A stretch of DNA of 64,000 bases, taken from assembly GCA_947627445.1 (NCBI GenBank), contig CANQWA010000002.1, forward strand, positions 88,783-152,782, written 5' to 3'. The stretch comes from an uncultured Ruminococcus sp. (GTDB taxonomy: Bacteria; Bacillota; Clostridia; Oscillospirales; Ruminococcaceae). A program made the translations under genes and the position numbers. Every line of letters starts with the position of its first letter. Positions within the stretch are counted from its first letter, which is position 1. The notes under the pieces were generated by a model, which made no database searches, was not told the origin of the DNA, and saw only the letters and a program-made list of their open reading frames with translations. Below are positions 9,123-17,346 of the stretch, piece after piece.

Positions 9123-9572
9123 TCAGAACAGTTCTGCGGAATCCAGAACCACGGTAAATGGACCGTTGTTGCACAGACTGACCTGCATATCTGCGCCGAA
9201 TATCCCTGACTCCACCACGGGAATGGTTTTGCGGCAATATGCTTTGCAATATTCATACAATGCCTCAGCCTGTGCCGGCGGTGCCGCCTGTACAAAGCTG
9301 GGGCGGTTTCCTTTGCGGCAATCTGCATACAGGGTGAACTGGGACACCAACAACAGCTCGCCGCCCACATCCTGCAGCGAGAGATTGATTTTGTCGTTTT
9401 TGTCGGAAAAGATCCGCAGCCGCATCATTTTATCGGATAGACGTTCTACAGTCTGCTCTGTGTCCGCTGGACCGATACCCAGCAGCACCAAAAAGCCTTG
9501 TCCGATTTTTCCGGTAACAACGCCGTCTACGGTAACGCTTGCTTGTGTCACACGCTGGATCACCATTTTCAT
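9123..9572 (-). CDS. dtd: D-aminoacyl-tRNA deacylase
   Basis: A 149-residue protein with family hallmarks: MKMVIQRVTQASVTVDG at the start, the SQFTLYAD motif near residue 80 and the NNGPFTVVLD motif near the C-terminus. These two motifs form the cross-subunit active site that removes D-amino acids (and glycine from tRNA-Ala) from mischarged tRNAs. AAGGAGG lies upstream of ATG 9572. The sirtuin gene ends one or two bases before this start, so the two are translationally linked, and yjbQ precedes them in the same leftward unit. Confidence 0.95.
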   Translation of the reverse strand: MKMVIQRVTQASVTVDGVVTGKIGQGFLVLLGIGPADTEQTVERLSDKMMRLRIFSDKNDKINLSLQDVGGELLLVSQFTLYADCRKGNRPSFVQAAPPAQAEALYEYCKAYCRKTIPVVESGIFGADMQVSLCNNGPFTVVLDSAELF

Positions 9573-9573
9573 C

Positions 9574-10320
9574 TCAATGTGCACCTCCTTGGGGGACATG
9601 AATTTGTCCCAGCACTTCGCCGATGGAATCGTGTATGCACAGATCTGCCAGGTGATCCATCTGGGTTCTGTCCCGGTTCAACAGTACCAGGTGCTTGCCG
9701 TTGAAATAACGCAGCAATCCTGCTGCCGGGTAGACTGTCAGAGAAGTGCCACCCACCAGCAGCAGATCTGCACGTGCGATTTCTGTAACGGATTCTGTCA
9801 GGATCTGTTCCGGCAGGGCTTCTTCGTACAGCACCACATCTGGCTTGATCATGCCGCCGCAGGCTTCACAGCGAGGGACGCCTTTGGTAAGCATGATCCA
9901 CGCCGCATCATATGTTTTTCCGCAGCAGCGGCAAATGTTCCGGTGGACACTGCCATGCAGCTCCAGCACCTTCCGGCTGCCTGCCATCTGGTGCAGTCCG
10001 TCAATATTCTGCGTCACTACAGCGGAGAGAATACCAGATGCTTCCAACTCTGCCAGCTTTTGATGTGCCGGGTTTGGCTTTGCAGTCAGACAAATCATTT
10101 TGTTCCGGTAAAACCGGTAGAAATCTTCGGGATGCTTTTCAAAATAGGTGTGGCTGAGAATGGTTTCCGGCGGAACATCATACTGTTGATGATATAGTCC
10201 GTCCTGACTGCGGAAGTCAGGGATACCGCTTTCGGTAGAGACACCTGCGCCGCCGAAAAATACGAGATGTTTTGATGCGTGAATCCACTGCTGAAGTTGT
10301 CCGATTTTCTCCATTTCCAT
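9574..10320 (-). CDS. cobB: NAD-dependent protein deacylase (Sir2 family)
   Basis: A 248-residue sirtuin. NAD-binding motifs FFGGAGVSTESGIPDFRS and TQNIDGLHQ are present, with the catalytic His in LELHGSVH. A four-cysteine zinc site is formed by CRCCGK and CEACGG, followed by IKPDVVLYEE. Sirtuins remove acyl groups from lysines using NAD+. The start at 10320 is supported by AGGAGG eight bases upstream. It is the middle gene of yjbQ-cobB-dtd. The symbol is by family; substrate range cannot be read from sequence. Confidence 0.92.
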   Translation of the reverse strand: MEMEKIGQLQQWIHASKHLVFFGGAGVSTESGIPDFRSQDGLYHQQYDVPPETILSHTYFEKHPEDFYRFYRNKMICLTAKPNPAHQKLAELEASGILSAVVTQNIDGLHQMAGSRKVLELHGSVHRNICRCCGKTYDAAWIMLTKGVPRCEACGGMIKPDVVLYEEALPEQILTESVTEIARADLLLVGGTSLTVYPAAGLLRYFNGKHLVLLNRDRTQMDHLADLCIHDSIGEVLGQIHVPQGGAH

Positions 10321-10332
10321 ATATGATCCCTC

Positions 10333-10728
10333 CTATCCGGCAATGACGGATACGTGAAATGTGCGATTGCGAGGCCCGTCAAATTCACAGAAATAGATGC
10401 CTTGCCATGTACCCAGTACCAATCTGCCGTTGTGGACGGGAACAGTCACGCTGTTGCCCATTGCCGAAGCCTTTGCATGTGCGGCAGAGTTTCCCTCTAT
10501 GTGCTGGAATTCCGGACGGTCGGGAAATGCCCTGTCATATGCCAGCAATAGGTCTGTGACCACATCAGGGTCGGCATTTTCGTTGATGGTGATTCCGGCA
10601 GTGGTATGGGGACAGTGTATCACACAGATGCCTTCACCCACACCGCTTTCGGCAACAGCACCTTGTACCTGAGGCGTAATATGGCAGAGATCCTCTGCCG
10701 GTGTTTTCAATGTATAGGTATACAGCAT
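10333..10728 (-). CDS. yjbQ: YjbQ family protein (UPF0047)
   Basis: A 131-residue protein of the secondary thiamine-phosphate synthase enzyme family. The conserved signature HCPHTTAGITINENADPDV is present, as are GNSAAHAKASAMG and the C-terminal GTWQGIYFCEFDGPRNR. The Bacillus and E. coli homologues have weak thiamine-phosphate synthase activity in genetic tests; the physiological role is uncertain. An AAAGGAGAAA site precedes ATG 10728; a longer in-frame start at 10785 has none. It leads a short leftward unit with the sirtuin and dtd. Confidence 0.88.
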   Translation of the reverse strand: MLYTYTLKTPAEDLCHITPQVQGAVAESGVGEGICVIHCPHTTAGITINENADPDVVTDLLLAYDRAFPDRPEFQHIEGNSAAHAKASAMGNSVTVPVHNGRLVLGTWQGIYFCEFDGPRNRTFHVSVIAG

Positions 10729-10925
10729 TTCAGTTTCTCCTTTTCTTTGGCATATAGAATCTGCCAGGACAGACTCTCTTATCATTATAATTTATTTCTG
10801 GGAAGATTGCAAGCGGTTTTTATCTTCTTTTTTTATGTTCCATTGTTGTTTTCTGCGAATTTCAGGACGTAATTCTTTCTTTTTTTCAGTATTTTTGGAT
10901 TTCGTTAACTTCTCTGCCAAAGCCC

Positions 10926-10954
10926 TTGACATTTTCTTGAAAATCGTGTATAAT
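10926..10954 (+). promoter_or_regulatory. Consensus promoter for the tRNA-Ser pair
   Basis: TTGACA (10926-10931), a 17-base spacer, TATAAT (10949-10954): a perfect match to sigma-A consensus, as expected for stable RNA genes. Confidence 0.85.
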
Positions 10955-10979
10955 AATAAAGCTGTTAACTCAATACCGG

Positions 10980-11070
<91 letters not shown>

Positions 11071-11123
11071 GAAGATAAACAAATCGTTTGATCGACGTTT
11101 TTGTTTCCATGATAGATAGTTTT

Positions 11124-11213
11124 GCAGAAATACCCAAGTGGTGAAGGGGCTCCCCTGCTAAGGGAGTAGGTCGGGAAACCGGCGCGAGGGTTCAAATCCC
11201 TCTTTCTGCGCCA
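11124..11213 (+). tRNA. tRNA-Ser (anticodon GCU)
   Basis: A 90-nt class II tRNA. The acceptor stem GCAGAAA pairs with TTTCTGC, followed by discriminator G and encoded CCA. The anticodon loop CTGCTAA gives GCT, reading AGC/AGU. A long variable arm and T-loop GGTTCAAATCC are visible. It lies 55 bases after the first tRNA-Ser and is probably in the same transcript. Confidence 0.97.
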
Positions 11214-11226
11214 ATTGAATTATTGG

Positions 11227-11271
11227 AAAAACCTCGTAGTTTCGGAATGGTACCGGTTCTACGAGGTTTTT
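11227..11271 (+). terminator. Rho-independent terminator after the tRNA-Ser pair
   Basis: AACCTCGTAG pairs with CTACGAGGTT around a 19-base loop and is followed by TTTTTG. Confidence 0.8.
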
Positions 11272-11309
11272 GTTGATGGTGGAAATCATTTTTCGTATCA
11301 AATTTTGGA

Positions 11310-11338
11310 TTGACATTTCCGATTGATTCTTGTATAAT
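11310..11338 (+). promoter_or_regulatory. Promoter of the small toxin mRNA
   Basis: TTGACA (11310-11315), 17 bases, TATAAT (11333-11338). AGAACAAGTTCT (11340-11351) begins two bases after the -10 box and so spans the predicted start site; it could be an operator or part of the dispersed repeat family. Confidence 0.8.
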
Positions 11339-11414
11339 GAGAACAAGTTCTAAATACTTGAGGGCATGCCTAAAGCGGTAGGCGGTCAATTCACGCTCCC
11401 GGAAGGGAGTGATC

Positions 11415-11516
11415 ATGATGGATTTTGTTACATGGACAGATCTGATTCAATACAGCATATTGATTGTGGCGATCCTATCACTTCTATATGATATTTATCA
11501 TCATAAATGGAAATAA
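11415..11516 (+). CDS. Holin-like type I toxin peptide
   Basis: A 33-residue peptide that begins MMDFVTWTDLIQYS, continues as a single hydrophobic helix (about residues 10-25) and ends in a basic, His-rich HHKWK tail. GGGAGTGATC lies directly upstream. The leader (11352-11414) contains the hairpin CTCCCGGAAGGGAG, which overlaps the ribosome binding site. Size, shape and the leader wording fit the 'putative holin-like toxin' group of Bacillota. A convergent RNA from a consensus promoter at 11632-11604 overlaps the 3' end, as in txpA/RatA or bsrG/SR4. Toxicity is inferred from architecture only. Confidence 0.7.
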   Translation: MMDFVTWTDLIQYSILIVAILSLLYDIYHHKWK

Positions 11517-11597
11517 CCGTCCCAGCCTCACAAACTGAACGGTTATTTCTTTAACTTTTCACTTTGGGAGCGACCGTCTTACCGGTATGCTCTCTTC
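11511..11597 (-). ncRNA. Candidate antisense RNA antitoxin of the type I system
   Basis: The promoter at 11632-11604 predicts a minus-strand transcript starting near 11597. It reads through the palindrome AAATAACCGT/ACGGTTATTT (11511-11520 and 11539-11548), a perfect 10-bp hairpin that also contains the toxin stop codon. Both transcripts would end at or near this hairpin, so they overlap tail to tail. The RNA also carries GACGGTCGCTCCC, resembling the toxin leader. Confidence 0.6.
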
Positions 11598-11603
11598 TTT
11601 TAT

Positions 11604-11632
11604 ATTATACGATATTTTTCCGGATTTGTCAA
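11604..11632 (-). promoter_or_regulatory. Promoter of the antisense RNA
   Basis: On the minus strand: TTGACA (11632-11627), 17 bases, TATAAT (11609-11604). It is a perfect consensus promoter with no downstream protein-coding gene other than the toxin read in antisense. Confidence 0.8.
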
Positions 11633-11794
11633 GCAATCATTTCAAATAAGAACCGCCGCCGATCTCGGTGTATCGTTCTTTCCTGTCCGTTCCTTCGCCG
11701 TTTTCAAAAATGGACACTTTTTGAGATGTTCCGTCAAGGAAACATCCCGTCTGTGAATGATCCGGACAGGATGTTTTTCTGATAACAGGATTTG

Positions 11795-13057
11795 TTACTC
11801 GTACCGCAGTGCATCAATGGGGTTGAGATTTGCCGCCTTGATGGACGGGATCAGACCAAAAATGATACCCACTGCCATCGAAAAGACCACGGAAATCACA
11901 ATGGACACCGAGCTGATCGCCACTGCCACAGAAGCGATACGAGAGATCAACTGCGCCAGGCCAATGCCAATCAAGACGCCAATGATGCCGCCGATGCTGG
12001 TCAGCACAGCGGCTTCTGTCAGAAACTGTCCCAGAATCCGCTTCTTTTTGGCACCAAGGGCTTTCTTCAAACCGATTTCTCGTGTGCGCTCTGTGACAGA
12101 AACCAGCATGATATTCATGACGCCGATGCCGCCTACCAATAAGGAGATGCTGGCGATCCAGATGAGCATGGTGTTGGTGGATGCGCTCAGATCCTGTAAG
12201 GATTTTGCCTGTCCCAGCAGATCCTGGCTCTGATACTGGATCTGGAGGTCACTGTCCGTATCGGATGACATGACAGAAGCATTCATCAGATCAGCGACTT
12301 GTTTGCCCACAGAGGGCATACTGTCCGTATCGACAGCCTTTGCCAGACAATTTTCCGGCTCATCAAACTGATATGCGATGGGCCATGACTGACCGGGGAT
12401 GAACATCCGTCCGGCGCTGTTGCCCATATATGTCCAGTAATCTTCTTCTGAGTTGATGACCGGTTCAAAGGGATCGGTTTCTACAACAATTCCCACAATG
12501 GTAAAGGGTTCGCCGTTGATGTCTATGGTTGCGCCGATGGGATCTTCTGAAGAAAACAAACTCTTGACAGCCGTGTTGTCCAGAATCACTACCTTGCGGT
12601 TGTCACAGTATTCCTTGGCCGTAAAGCCTCTGCCTTGCTGGATCTGATAGCCGGCAGTGTCAAAATAGGCTTCATCTATGCCGTACATGGCGCCGCCGTA
12701 GGCTGTGTTACCGTAATATACATTCTCACAATAGGAGCGCATCCGGTAAAAAGAAGCAGATACCACCTGATCGAGCTGAACAATGGCCTCTTGGGTGCTG
12801 TCGGAAACAACGGGAACACCATCTGGAATGCTTTGATAGTCAAATTCATAGGGGTATTCACCTTGATAGAGCTGCACATCCACAGCGTTGTTTCCCGAAC
12901 CAATCAGATTGTTTTTAATCTGCTCGTTGGTTCCCTTGATGGTGGAAACAATGGCAATGATAGCGGCAATGCCGATGATAATGCCCAGCATGGTCAGAAT
13001 AGAACGAACTTTATGGGATAAAATGCCCTGTAAGGATAAACGGATATTTTCCAGCAT
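11795..13057 (-). CDS. MacB-type ABC transporter permease
   Basis: A 420-residue protein. An N-terminal membrane helix (RSILTMLGIIIGIAAIIAIVS, residues 18-38) is followed by a ~240-residue extracytoplasmic MacB_PCD domain, then three C-terminal FtsX-type helices. NPIDALRYE closes the protein, the standard MacB ending. These permeases work by mechanotransmission: ATP hydrolysis inside moves the outside domain. It is the last gene of an operon that also encodes an ATPase and two adaptor proteins. A hairpin with ACATCC arms at 11743-11776 may be the terminator. No substrate can be assigned. Confidence 0.9.
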   Translation of the reverse strand: MLENIRLSLQGILSHKVRSILTMLGIIIGIAAIIAIVSTIKGTNEQIKNNLIGSGNNAVDVQLYQGEYPYEFDYQSIPDGVPVVSDSTQEAIVQLDQVVSASFYRMRSYCENVYYGNTAYGGAMYGIDEAYFDTAGYQIQQGRGFTAKEYCDNRKVVILDNTAVKSLFSSEDPIGATIDINGEPFTIVGIVVETDPFEPVINSEEDYWTYMGNSAGRMFIPGQSWPIAYQFDEPENCLAKAVDTDSMPSVGKQVADLMNASVMSSDTDSDLQIQYQSQDLLGQAKSLQDLSASTNTMLIWIASISLLVGGIGVMNIMLVSVTERTREIGLKKALGAKKKRILGQFLTEAAVLTSIGGIIGVLIGIGLAQLISRIASVAVAISSVSIVISVVFSMAVGIIFGLIPSIKAANLNPIDALRYE

Positions 13058-13071
13058 TTGTCTGCACCTCC

Positions 13072-14865
13072 TTAGTAATACATTGTGCCGCTGCCGTCTT
13101 TGACCGGTGCGCCTTTTGTCACGTATTTGCCGTAGGGGAAGCAGATGCGATCCTCTTCGCTGAGTCCTGAGAGAACCTCTATGCTGTAACCGCCATAGAT
13201 GATCTTTCCGGTTTGGATTACCTGCTTTGTCAGATGGTCGTTCTCATCGGCTTTCATCACATAGTACTGACCTTTTTCCTGCCGGACATAGCTGACCGGA
13301 ATATAGAAATGATTACTTTCTGCTTCGCCGGAAAAATTCAGGCTGACATAATTGCCGATCGTCAGATCTCCCGCTTCGGCGACTTCTGCCTGGAAGGTAT
13401 ACATGCTGTTGTTGGGATTTTCACCCCATGTGTAGGATTCGCCGCTGAAAGGGACATCGCCGATTTTTACCACCTCGGCAGTGGTAGTTGCACCAGTGTC
13501 CCATGACATGACCTCTACGATGGATCCAATGGTCAGCTTTTCCCGATTCATTTCACTGATGTTGCCCTCGACCATGACGCCGCCGCTGCCCTGCACCACC
13601 AGGAAAGCTTCGTTCATTTCCAGAGATTCTACGGACTCTGCCAGCTTTGTGACAACGCCGTCTACCTTTGCCAATTCCTGTTCGTTTTCCTGCATTTCCA
13701 GTGCATGGTCATATTCCAGTTTTGCACGCTTTTGTTCGATTTCCATCGAACGGATCTGAATCTCCTGTTCGGCGATCATCTGTTTCAGCTGAGAGCGGCT
13801 GTACATATAATGATCAGAATCCGTCGCTGCCAGCGGAACAATTGCTGCCAGAGATCGGACAGAAGCCGACGGTGTACCCAGCATGACCGCTTCATCCGCA
13901 TTTGGTTCCGTTTCCGGCTGTGTCTCTGTTTCTGTAGGCGGCTCAGTGGGTGCTTCTATCTCCGGCGGTTCGGTTGCCGGGGATGTCGTGGGCGGCTCTG
14001 TGGGAACAGTGGGCTCCTGAGGCTGCACCGGATTCGCCAGAGGATCATAGGTGAATGTGCCGCCTACCTGGATCGTACCATACCATGTACCGCCCTCCCG
14101 GATCTGCACACCGCCGTCCTCTGTGACAGTGACCTGTTCGCCCAATGTCCAGTCGGCTGTTTCTGCATCATTCAGCATATCGCCCCGCACCAGCCATGCA
14201 TACAGGGGGGTGTTTTCCTCGTCATATATCACAAATACGGCGTTTTCCTGCTGGCTGCGCAGTTGATCTAGGACTGCCTGAGATACCACTGTTTCACCGG
14301 TGCAGGCGAACTGATAGGGTGTTTCCGGACTGCCGTCACCCTCTGCTGCTTGGGAGAGTGTTGTCACTGCCGGCAGTGTCTCCGGAGGAACAGCGGCTTC
14401 CGGTTCATCGCCCCAGTTCCAGGGGTAAGAGTAATCCGGTGTGGCTGGAGCTTCTTCAGAGGGACGCAGCCCTTTCAGCCGATCCAGTTCCTTTTTGGCC
14501 ATGCGGACATTGTCCTCTGCCACAGCCAGTGCTGTTTTTTTCTGGGCAACCTCCAATGCCACGGCAGTCATGTCATACTGAATGAGAGGTGTGCCTTTTG
14601 TCACAGCATCGCCCTCCTGCACCAGCACCTTTTCGATCATCTGATCACTGGAAAGTATGACGCTCTGCACATCGCCGGAGACCACTTCACCGTCTATGGA
14701 AATTTCATCGCCCCAATAGTAATCCATCAGATTAGAGACAGGGATGACCTCTACCGGATGCGCATGATTCTGTCTGGCGCGATAAAACCACACGCCGCCG
14801 GTAGTGCCGCCTGCGGCAATGACCAAAGCGATAGTAACTGCCAATATTTTTTTCCCTTTTGTCAT
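13072..14865 (-). CDS. Efflux adaptor protein (HlyD/MacA-like) with a large internal insertion
   Basis: A 597-residue protein anchored by an N-terminal helix (about residues 7-27). A lipoyl/barrel half (VQEGDAVTKGTPLIQYD) and a coiled coil follow. The coiled coil is interrupted by an insertion of about 220 residues with a small folded part (YQFACTGETVVSQAVLDQL) and a Pro/Thr/Glu-rich stretch; the return helix and beta-barrel (residues 390 onward) come after. Its start overlaps the ATPase stop by four bases (ATGA), showing tight coupling. It is one of two non-identical adaptors in the operon. The role of the insertion is unknown. Confidence 0.85.
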   Translation of the reverse strand: MTKGKKILAVTIALVIAAGGTTGGVWFYRARQNHAHPVEVIPVSNLMDYYWGDEISIDGEVVSGDVQSVILSSDQMIEKVLVQEGDAVTKGTPLIQYDMTAVALEVAQKKTALAVAEDNVRMAKKELDRLKGLRPSEEAPATPDYSYPWNWGDEPEAAVPPETLPAVTTLSQAAEGDGSPETPYQFACTGETVVSQAVLDQLRSQQENAVFVIYDEENTPLYAWLVRGDMLNDAETADWTLGEQVTVTEDGGVQIREGGTWYGTIQVGGTFTYDPLANPVQPQEPTVPTEPPTTSPATEPPEIEAPTEPPTETETQPETEPNADEAVMLGTPSASVRSLAAIVPLAATDSDHYMYSRSQLKQMIAEQEIQIRSMEIEQKRAKLEYDHALEMQENEQELAKVDGVVTKLAESVESLEMNEAFLVVQGSGGVMVEGNISEMNREKLTIGSIVEVMSWDTGATTTAEVVKIGDVPFSGESYTWGENPNNSMYTFQAEVAEAGDLTIGNYVSLNFSGEAESNHFYIPVSYVRQEKGQYYVMKADENDHLTKQVIQTGKIIYGGYSIEVLSGLSEEDRICFPYGKYVTKGAPVKDGSGTMYY

Positions 14866-15578
14866 GATGCATCGACCTCCTGTTCCGGCTCTGTGCCTGA
14901 AAATCCGCCTTGTTCCAGTCTGCCGTCACGAATGGTGACAATGCGCCGGGCATGCTGTGCAATTTCCTTTTCGTGGGTGATCATGACAATGGTCACGCCC
15001 TCCTGATTCAGCTGCTGAAATAAATCCATGACTTGCTCGCCGGAACGTGTATCCAGCGCACCGGTGGGTTCATCTGCCAGAAGCAGCCGGGGATGGCTTA
15101 CCATTGCCCTTGCAATTGCCACACGTTGTTTCTGACCGCCGGAAAGCTGTGTGGGCTTGAAGCTGATACGATCCTCCAACCCTACCTTGGTCAGGATTTC
15201 CCTGGCACGTTCCAGCCGTTCTTTTTTGCGGACGCCGCCGTACAGCAGCGGCAGGGACACGTTTTCCAGCACCGATTGTCTCGGCAGAAGGTTGAAATTC
15301 TGAAAGACAAAGCCGATTTTCTGATTGCGGATAGAAGACAGCTGATTGTCGCTGCATTTGGACATTTCTTGTCCGTCAAACCGGTACAAACCGCTGGTTT
15401 GCTGATCCAACAGTCCGATAATATTCATTAGTGTGGATTTTCCTGAGCCGGACGGTCCCATGATAGCCAGATATTCGCCTTCTTCTACGGTTAGTTCAAT
15501 ATGATGCAGCACCGGGATTGGTTCTTTTCCCTGTAAATAGGATTTGCAGATATCATGCAGTTCAATCACCATCTGCAT
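14862..15578 (-). CDS. MacB/LolD-type ABC transporter ATPase
   Basis: A 238-residue ATPase with Walker A (GPSGSGKST), Q-loop (VFQNFNLLP), signature (LSGGQKQRVAIARA), Walker B (LLLADEPTGALD) and H-loop (MITHEKE). It follows the first adaptor with a 17-base overlap. The preferred start is ATG 15578 (GGAAGG upstream); ATG 15572 is possible. It energises the adjacent FtsX-type permease. Confidence 0.93.
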   Translation of the reverse strand: MQMVIELHDICKSYLQGKEPIPVLHHIELTVEEGEYLAIMGPSGSGKSTLMNIIGLLDQQTSGLYRFDGQEMSKCSDNQLSSIRNQKIGFVFQNFNLLPRQSVLENVSLPLLYGGVRKKERLERAREILTKVGLEDRISFKPTQLSGGQKQRVAIARAMVSHPRLLLADEPTGALDTRSGEQVMDLFQQLNQEGVTIVMITHEKEIAQHARRIVTIRDGRLEQGGFSGTEPEQEVDAS

Positions 15579-16977
15579 CACCGCCTTCCGCAGCATCTGG
15601 TTCGCCGTCCCCATACAGGGGCTCGTCGTCACCGATGATGCCGCCCTCCTCATACATCTTATCTTCTTCAGATTTTACATCACCGTCAAAGTCTGCGCCA
15701 TTGTCGAATCCCATGTCATCGCCAAGATCTGCGTCTTCACCGTCAAAGTCTGCGCCGTTGTCGAATTCCATGTCATCGCCAAGATCTGCATCTTCTTCAA
15801 CAGGAACTTCGTCTATATTTGTGGTAGTGCGCATACCTTCTTCATAGGAATCGGAGGGGAAGGCGATCCGATCTTTTTCAGACAGACCGCTGACGATCTC
15901 ACAGTCGCCCATCATATCATCGGACTGACCCAGTTCTACTTTGCGTTTTTCCAGACGATCTCTGCCGTTGTCTGCCCAGACATAGCTTTCGCCGTTTTCA
16001 TCTGTGAGGATATAATCCGAATAGATCCAGATACCATTTTTCTCTATCGTAGAATCTTCCTCCGGAGAGATCAGCAGATGCTGACCCAGCATCAGTCCGT
16101 CACTGGAATCCAGTGTGATATAAAAGGGATATTTGGATGCTTGTGTGGATTCTTCCCCGGAATAGGAATAATCATTCTGGTTGGATTCCGGTTCAGCGCC
16201 GATTTCGGTAATCGTTCCCGTCCACGTGGAATCATTCACACGGGAATGCAAAGTCACCGTTTCATCCGTATAGATCATGTACATATTCTGCTCGCTGGCA
16301 GTACATTTCACACGGAATTCTCCGTCAGACATGACCTTCATCAAGGTGTCTGTGCCATCTGTCTCCAGTTGCTCAACTGTTTTCAGGGATTGTACTGTGC
16401 CGGAACTTTCTGCTTTTACAGCAGCATTCTGAATGGTATTTTTCAGCTTCTCCAGTTCTATTTTTTTGCTTTTGATATCATATTCTGTTTTGGCAATATC
16501 CGTTTCCAGGGACTGGATCTGTGTGGTATAACTGAGTTTTTCGTCATCGCTGACATTTTTTCGTTCACTTTCCAGTTGTTGGATTTGCTGTTTGTTAGAG
16601 GCAATTTCGATTTCCATCCGTTCAATTTCTACATTCCCCTGATCCAACTCCAGCTGCATGGATTCGATATCATAAGAGAACAGCGGGTCGCCGGCTTCTA
16701 CATGATCGCCCTCCTGCACGAGAATCTCCTCAATCTGTTTTGTAAGATCTACCTGGATCTCCTTGGTTTCCTGGGGTTCTACTACGCCGGAAAAACGCAG
16801 TTCTGCATTTGTCATTGCCGCCGTATTGAGTTCTGTGACTTCTGTGACATAGGCAATGCCGTCAGAGCTGCTGCCGCCGATGAAATGTCTCCACGCCAGA
16901 ACGCCTCCTGTGACACAGACAGCTGCCGCAGTGACACCGGCAACGGTTCCAATGATGATTTTTCCCGTCTTTGTCAT
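15562..16977 (-). CDS. Efflux adaptor protein with an acidic repeated C-terminal tail
   Basis: A 471-residue HlyD/MacA-like protein, first gene of the operon. An N-terminal membrane helix (residues 6-26) is followed by a lipoyl half (VQEGDHVEAGDPLFSYD), a long coiled coil (about residues 95-185) and a beta-barrel. The last ~80 residues are extremely acidic and contain two near-identical units around DADLGDDMEFDNGADFDGE, encoded by a direct DNA repeat of about 54 bp at 15690-15795. Such Asp-rich tails can bind Ca2+; that is inference. GGAGGAAGG precedes ATG 16977. Confidence 0.87.
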   Translation of the reverse strand: MTKTGKIIIGTVAGVTAAAVCVTGGVLAWRHFIGGSSSDGIAYVTEVTELNTAAMTNAELRFSGVVEPQETKEIQVDLTKQIEEILVQEGDHVEAGDPLFSYDIESMQLELDQGNVEIERMEIEIASNKQQIQQLESERKNVSDDEKLSYTTQIQSLETDIAKTEYDIKSKKIELEKLKNTIQNAAVKAESSGTVQSLKTVEQLETDGTDTLMKVMSDGEFRVKCTASEQNMYMIYTDETVTLHSRVNDSTWTGTITEIGAEPESNQNDYSYSGEESTQASKYPFYITLDSSDGLMLGQHLLISPEEDSTIEKNGIWIYSDYILTDENGESYVWADNGRDRLEKRKVELGQSDDMMGDCEIVSGLSEKDRIAFPSDSYEEGMRTTTNIDEVPVEEDADLGDDMEFDNGADFDGEDADLGDDMGFDNGADFDGDVKSEEDKMYEEGGIIGDDEPLYGDGEPDAAEGGDADGD

Positions 16978-17030
16978 GTTCCTTCCTCCTGAACTGTTTT
17001 GAGTGTTGTATTTTCCGTGCAACACTGAAT

Positions 17031-17070
17031 AGTATAACATACCATATTCCTCTTGTCAAGGGGAATATGG
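17031..17070 (-). promoter_or_regulatory. Promoter and palindromic operator of the ABC efflux operon
   Basis: On the minus strand: TTGACA (17059-17054), 17 bases, TATACT (17036-17031). A perfect inverted repeat CCATATTCC-N11-GGAATATGG (17042-17050 and 17062-17070) surrounds the -35 box, an ideal place for a repressor. No candidate regulator gene is adjacent. Confidence 0.75.
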
Positions 17071-17200
17071 AAATGTTACTTTGCGGTAATTTTTTGTCAA
17101 TCAAAAGATAGATAAAAAAGATCTATTTGTTTATCATGTTGTGTCGGTATTTCACGGATGCTATCATAGAAACACCTGAAAGGCAGGGAATGTGACATGC

Positions 17201-17251
17201 AGAGCTTGTCCACATAGAAACTTTGCAGGTTTTCGATGTGGACATGTTCTT
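17201..17251. repeat. Short palindromic element of the AGAAC repeat family
   Basis: AGAGCTTGTCCACATAGAAA at the left pairs with a right end whose reverse complement reads AAGAACATGTCCACATCGAA. Only about 11 bases separate the arms, so this is a minimal, hairpin-like relative of the 612-754 element. Confidence 0.55.
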
Positions 17252-17271
17252 GTTAATTCTGCAACAAACTC

Positions 17272-17300
17272 TTGCCTTTTCTTTCAGATTATGCTATACT
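17272..17300 (+). promoter_or_regulatory. Promoter for the DUF896 gene
   Basis: TTGCCT (17272-17277), 17 bases, TATACT (17295-17300), about 45 bases before the coding start. Confidence 0.6.
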
Positions 17301-17346
17301 ATAAAAAGAAATCGCATATTTTGACAATTGCCACGGAGGAAGTTAT

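Noticed and set aside
7538..9370. A 610-codon open frame antisense to ydbT
   Set aside because: It runs through both ydbT and part of dtd, has no start signals and shows low-complexity composition typical of antisense frames.
11340..11351. AGAACAAGTTCT as a LexA (SOS) box
   Set aside because: Bacillota LexA boxes have GAAC-N4-GTTC spacing; here the arms are separated by two bases and the motif fits the dispersed repeat family better.
15544..16992. A 482-codon open frame on the plus strand opposite adaptor 1
   Set aside because: It is a mirror frame of a clear minus-strand coding gene, has no ribosome binding site, and its product resembles no protein.
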